Source of the DNA: Ustulina deusta
Taxonomy: Eukaryota; Ascomycota; Sordariomycetes; Xylariales; Xylariaceae
Length of the DNA: 64,000 bases
Direction: 5' to 3'
Assembly: GCA_023159155.1 (NCBI GenBank)
Contig: JAJNNX010000005.1
Coordinates: 372,001 to 436,000, forward strand
The position numbers and the translations under genes were made by a program. How positions within the stretch are numbered: position 1 is the stretch's first letter; the number at the start of each line of letters is the position of its first letter. Positions 62,985-64,000 of the stretch are shown here, in pieces. Below the pieces are notes generated by a model. The model was given only the letters and a program-made list of their open reading frames with translations, had not been told where the DNA came from and ran no database searches.

Positions 62985-64000
62985 TTATGAACCGACGATC
63001 TGATTTATCATATTATCGACCCCCGGTAACGAGTGCAGATGCTGTTTTACTCTTTGTCTTAGTGCCACCGCAGGCAGTGATAAGCCATACTGCTTTCCAA
63101 TGATCAAACATTCCACGAGGGCTTTGCACGCCCGCTTTTGAAGCGATCCTGGAAGTTGGTTTGATATCAAGGCACTCATTTCTTCTGGGATCGCCTCGCT
63201 AATCAGCCATCGGTAGGCGATTGCATTCTCGTGACAGAGAATCAAAAGGGATGCGGGGAATATGTTGAGAAAGCGGTCCTGCCCCTTCTCTTGAGAGTGC
63301 TGAGCGAATTGGAGGATACTGGTCAGACAGTAACGCAATTTGACGGAGTCATGGTTTTCACTGATGAAGGTCAGCTCATTGGCGCAAGCCTGGTTTGCAT
63401 CACTGAACAATTCGATCTCGTGGCTGCCGCCGATGTATCCTTCATAGAATTCTGCGATGACTCGAGAGAAGTACTCGATCGGTTGTGGTTCCTTGTTCTC
63501 GAGCATGGCGAAGTGCGACGTCAAAAGTACCACTGACCGAAATACGTTCTCTTCCCGGTTGCCACTTTGGACGCAGGCATCGAAATCGTTTAGAAATTCG
63601 CGGACGCCGTAATGCAGGAACTCCGCTGCGTCTCTGTTATAGGCGATGGCGGTCCAATGTGAAAATGCTCGGGCTGTGATGGCATCTCCTTCTCTCCACC
63701 CTTGTCGCACAGCTGCGAGTTTACATTCCGAGCCGACGAGAACGGCTATCACCAGGAGTGCTTGAAGATCTCCAGGAGCGACCGCCCGAAGTATCTGTGT
63801 CGGCAGGTCGGTCATGGCTGTCAGTCTTCGAGGGTTTCTCGCCACAATCAGCTGTACGAAGAATTCGCGATATGATTCGGCCCATTCTCGCAGTTCGTCC
63901 GTTTTGTTCTCCTCTACGAGCTCCTGCAGTACAGACATGTTCTCCCAGCGATCGAATGCCACATACTTCAGATACAGTGTTACCAGTTGAAGAATAATGG
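62985..64000 (-). CDS. Unrecognised helical protein, 5' end beyond the window
   Basis: The frame is open from the window edge on the - strand to a stop at 62985 (at least 338 residues). The GTG codon at 63962 is not a start; translation continues upstream (LYLKYVAFDRWENMSVLQEL). The sequence is helical throughout (LREWAESYREFFVQLIVARN, FSHWTAIAYNRDAAEFLHYG, KLRYCLTSILQFAQ) without cysteine clusters, membrane spans or familiar motifs. It is convergent with the ankyrin gene. No family is recognised; a helical repeat or regulatory fold is likely. Confidence 0.6.
   Translation of the reverse strand, partial: IILQLVTLYLKYVAFDRWENMSVLQELVEENKTDELREWAESYREFFVQLIVARNPRRLTAMTDLPTQILRAVAPGDLQALLVIAVLVGSECKLAAVRQGWREGDAITARAFSHWTAIAYNRDAAEFLHYGVREFLNDFDACVQSGNREENVFRSVVLLTSHFAMLENKEPQPIEYFSRVIAEFYEGYIGGSHEIELFSDANQACANELTFISENHDSVKLRYCLTSILQFAQHSQEKGQDRFLNIFPASLLILCHENAIAYRWLISEAIPEEMSALISNQLPGSLQKRACKALVECLIIGKQYGLSLPAVALRQRVKQHLHSLPGVDNMINQIVGS

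Overview
The window looks like nuclear DNA of a filamentous ascomycete (Pezizomycotina, probably a sordariomycete). The genes carry short introns with fungal GT(A/G)AGT donors and CTAAC/GCTAAT branch points. There are HET-domain and other allorecognition-type genes. Sharply bounded A+T-saturated DNA holds retrotransposons decayed by C-to-T and G-to-A changes only, the signature of repeat-induced point mutation (RIP). No mitochondrial, bacterial or viral gene content is seen.

Bases 1 to about 14,370 are one extreme A+T block with no live gene. It still contains a readable Ty3/Gypsy reverse transcriptase, RNase H and integrase on the + strand (about 1.2-3.6 kb), a second Gypsy remnant on the - strand near 5.7 kb, a duplicated and partly inverted 250-500 bp repeat family (10.4-12.5 kb), an AAT microsatellite and an 11-bp minisatellite. 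The block ends abruptly, and ordinary genic DNA follows.

From 14.9 to 32.0 kb lies a compact housekeeping stretch: a CHY/RING ubiquitin ligase, MZT1 (gamma-tubulin complex), SPC25 (kinetochore), RRN6 (Pol I initiation), a PITH protein, a CCDC25/Jlp2 protein, a HET-domain gene, mitochondrial ribosomal protein uL3m and the cytochrome oxidase assembly factor COA1. From 32 to 52 kb the DNA is sparse. It holds a degenerate tRNA-like element, a broken ribosomal protein L26 copy, a large unrecognised 1105-residue protein, a multiply frameshifted dihydrodipicolinate-synthase-like pseudogene, a conserved membrane-anchored protein of unknown role, two further gene wrecks and an intact 245-bp TA-flanked MITE.

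The right end (52-64 kb) is the most interesting part. After a PAQR receptor-like gene comes a 279-residue gasdermin-like protein, convergent at 58 bp with a multi-exon subtilisin-like (S8) protease of 931 residues with an intact Asp/His/Ser triad. This is the layout of fungal gasdermin/protease cell-death pairs (Podospora het-Q1/het-Q2 type), in which the protease is thought to cleave and activate the pore-former. An ankyrin-repeat protein and an unrecognised gene running off the edge follow, so this end may be a self/non-self recognition cluster. The HET-domain gene at 27 kb fits the same theme.
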